Part shown: piece after piece, positions 61,719 through 64,000 of the stretch | Layout of the letters: every line of letters starts with the position of its first letter | How positions within the stretch are numbered: the first letter of the stretch is position 1 | Source of the DNA: Rhytidiadelphus loreus | Lineage: Eukaryota; Streptophyta; Bryopsida; Hypnales; Hylocomiaceae | DNA: 64,000 nt | Direction: 5' to 3' | NCBI GenBank assembly: GCA_947034895.1 | Contig: OX344761.1 | Coordinates: 36,034,863-36,098,862, forward strand | Notes under the pieces: model-generated | The model's database searches: none | What the model was told of the DNA's origin: nothing | What the model saw: only the letters and a program-made list of their open reading frames with translations | Made by a program: the position numbers and the translations under genes

Positions 61719-61826
61719 TTCGTTCTATTGGTAGGTCTGCAATTTTAAGCATGCGCTATAACTTAATCCAGGCTTTGCTTCGTTTCATTTCCAAGTTCAT
61801 GACTCGTTGTTCGTTTGGGTCGTAGT
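61719..61826 (+). pseudogene. NRPC2 pseudogene scrap, left part, copy 2
   Basis: Copy of 39352-39459. The matching right part would lie beyond the window. Confidence 0.7.
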
Positions 61827-64000
61827 CAGTGTTTTTCTTTTCTTTTCTGCCGAATCTGCATTGAGGCGTATATTCTAAAATCTACAGTTCAAGGTTGGCT
61901 ATATTGGATTTTCTTAAAGCGGAAAATGTGGCTCCAAAAATAATGATGTGGGACTCATTTGGCAACATTAACAACATTCAGTAGTGAAAGAAATGGCACT
62001 CCAAAAATACAAGTGGACTCCATCTTGGCAATAATCAAATAATTTTGGACTCAAACATGGGCACAATATTCTTCTTGAGGGCTAAAATAGTGGCACTGCA
62101 ACAAACTTGTAAAAATAAACAAGGCACAATTATACAAATTTAAATACAAAAGCAGTTAGGAGGCTACAAGAATGATGCACTGTATACTAAAATTAATTGC
62201 TAAACAAAAATATTTGTTCTTCTTATACTTATAATGCTCAACACAAACCTGCACAAAGCACAAACACACTCCGATGGCAAAATGAGAAAATGAAAATGAT
62301 TGAAGAGTTACACAAAAGATTACAATTCATACTACAAATAAATTAAAGGATGCACATAATACTATAATGGAGCCCATGTTGTGAAAATGATGTAGAATTC
62401 AAGTAAAGAAGCCTGCATTAATGGCCAAAGTAAAATTAATAAAGAACTCTATTACATACGTGAAGAAACTAAGCTACCAAATAAGCAAAAATAAAGCCTA
62501 ACAATGACAAGTTTAAGCAAGTCTAACTCTATCATCTACTGAAATACCTAAATCTATAATTAAACAAAACCACATAACGAAAAATGCATTGAAACCTACA
62601 AACTCACTACCTGAAAAATCTAGCAGCAAAACTGTGAGCTATTACCAAACTATTCCAAATTTAACCTGTCAAGCCATATCGCCCTTTTTCTGCTTCACTA
62701 ACCCACTGTAGAAAGCATTCATCGTATGGAAAGTTTTCCAAGGAGTAAACACTTTGAGAATGCATGCCCACTACCAAACTCAAATTGTCATCCGCCAGTC
62801 GATTCCTCAACCGATCTTTCAAGAAAGTCAGAGAAGAAAAGCATCTCTCATCTTCGACAGATCCAAGCACGTGGATCATCGCAATTTCTGCCAATTTCAC
62901 ATACTCGGACATGCTCTTTGCTAAGGCATTATTAGCATCCAACATTCTCCAAAGACGAGTAAGAGGATTCACTTTGCCCAAAGAATCCATGGCTGCACTA
63001 GCATTGGAAATCATGGCCATCTTAAAAAGAGGTTGCTGGAGCTCTAATTCGAAACGGTCCAAGAGCACAGGGATAAGGTGCTTGTTATCATCGTTTCCCA
63101 CCCATTGAGCCTCTCTATAGAAGTTTTTTAACACATCAAGATGCTTCCGAAAAGATACCTCAGGAGCCGACTCTTGTAACCAATATTGTGGGTACACCAC
63201 TCCAAGAGCATCCATAACGGTTTGAGCAGGGAATCTCCCCTTCAATTCCACAAGCAATTGCTCTGCTGCTACTGCACAATGAAACAATGCACATCATCTA
63301 CTATTATATGCCCCATCGTGTGCACAATTTTGATCATACTTATTTGTTACCATCTTCTAGCTACAAGTATTTTAAATAAAACAAAAATCTTTGCATGTCT
63401 ACTTAAATTTGACAAATCATCAAAAAAATTTACACTATAAAAAAGTGGATAATACTTATTGAATTGAAATTCTAGATGACTAAACAGAAAGAAAGTGAAA
63501 TTTGAGTAAATTGTAGCATACCTTTGCATTGACCCTTCACATCCTCTATCATTGAAGCCCATCCCTCACGGCTAACCTTTTCGCCATCATGCATGGCTAG
63601 GATTGGTTCACTGCCCACAATGAAGCACAAATGTTGCCCTTCCGTGTTTAGATCCATGTCACTCCACTTCAAGTGAATTTGATCATGGTGAAGGTTTACC
63701 ATGTGCTGGAAACCCACAAAATCTTCTCCTGTGAAAGCCTCACTACTAATGTATAGTGCAAAGAGCCTTGTGAGGCATGTTTGAAGGGCTCCCACAAAAT
63801 CACACACATACACATCACGTGCTTGGGCAAACTGAATGAGAGCATCAACTAACTCTAAGAGAGGAAGAATGCACGCCATAGCCAAGGGATGGTAAGGATC
63901 AACCAGTTTGTCCAGAACACGTTGGGCTTTCCTTCTTGAAACTTTCTGCACAATATAAGGCAATAAGTTACATATATTTTTAGCTACTAAAATAGTAAGA
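61827..64000 (-). mobile_element. hAT transposon, copy 2, cut by window edge
   Basis: Begins CAGTGTTTT after GTCGTAGT (61819-61826), as in copy 1, and runs to the window end. Differences from copy 1 include 61849, 63067, 63147 and 63195. Confidence 0.9.
62661..64000 (-). pseudogene. hAT transposase, C-terminal exons, copy 2 (partial)
   Basis: Holds the last exon (63271-62661) with the dimerisation domain and the preceding exon (63945-63522). The first exon, where copy 1 has its three stops, lies outside the window. Relative to copy 1 there is one Ala-to-Val change (63067) and two silent changes (63147, 63195). Called a pseudogene by extension from copy 1; its own first exon was not seen. Confidence 0.75.

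Larger units (their letters stand above)
44778..64000 (+). repeat. Tandem duplication unit 2 (incomplete at window edge)
   Basis: Direct repeat of 22410 onward. Positions 44778-44929 differ from unit 1 at eight sites; from 44930 on the two are near identical. By extrapolation the unit should end near 67145, about 3.1 kb past the window. Confidence 0.93.

Overview
The window looks like nuclear DNA of a land plant. The evidence is a 38-exon gene with GT-AG introns for the plant-type second-largest subunit of RNA polymerase III (NRPC2), two genes for phenylalanine ammonia-lyase (PAL), a eukaryotic-type tRNA-Cys with Pol III signals, and many plant-type DNA transposons (CACTA, hAT, Mutator-like). 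PAL has no intron and is much richer in GC than the AT-rich surroundings. Intronless PAL is known from mosses, liverworts, lycophytes and conifers. With the short NRPC2 introns (86-511 bp) and the large repeat-filled spacers, this suggests a bryophyte or another non-flowering plant, but the species cannot be named from the sequence.

Layout. 1-10.4 kb is AT-rich repeat DNA: a decayed reading frame, a CACTA-like element inside a GC-rich minisatellite, a fragment of a DUF7869-type mobile-element gene, and a tandem satellite array interrupted by a second CACTA element with a perfect 3-bp target duplication. 11.15-21.02 kb is a complete NRPC2 gene on the + strand. 22.0-23.3 kb is a repeat-bearing spacer leading into the PAL promoter. 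24.27-26.47 kb is PAL copy 1. 28.3 kb is a tRNA-Cys on the - strand. 29.7-37.6 kb is AT-rich DNA with two non-autonomous transposons. 37.6-39.3 kb is an old, diverged copy of the 22.0-23.3 kb spacer. It is followed directly by a scrap of NRPC2 (intron 33 to intron 34) that a 5.0-kb hAT transposon has split in two (39.46-44.46 kb).

The main event is a large direct tandem duplication. From 44,778 the sequence repeats 22,410 onward with an offset of 22,368 bp (22,367 bp after a one-base change in an A-run), and it is still repeating at the window edge. The two copies differ at about ten bases over more than 19 kb, and both PAL genes are intact. At the junction, the first ~150 bp of copy 2 differ from copy 1 at eight sites and the sequences then become identical. 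This is what unequal recombination between two ~95 % identical short repeats would leave. The second short repeat is itself explained by an older ~3.4-kb tandem duplication (NRPC2 intron 33 to PAL upstream region), which also made the NRPC2 pseudogene scrap. The locus therefore records at least two rounds of tandem duplication, with transposon insertions between them. An assembly artefact cannot be excluded from sequence alone.

Functionally, NRPC2 is a housekeeping subunit of the enzyme that transcribes tRNA genes such as the tRNA-Cys here, and PAL is the entry enzyme of the phenylpropanoid pathway. Their proximity looks positional and there is no sign that they work together.
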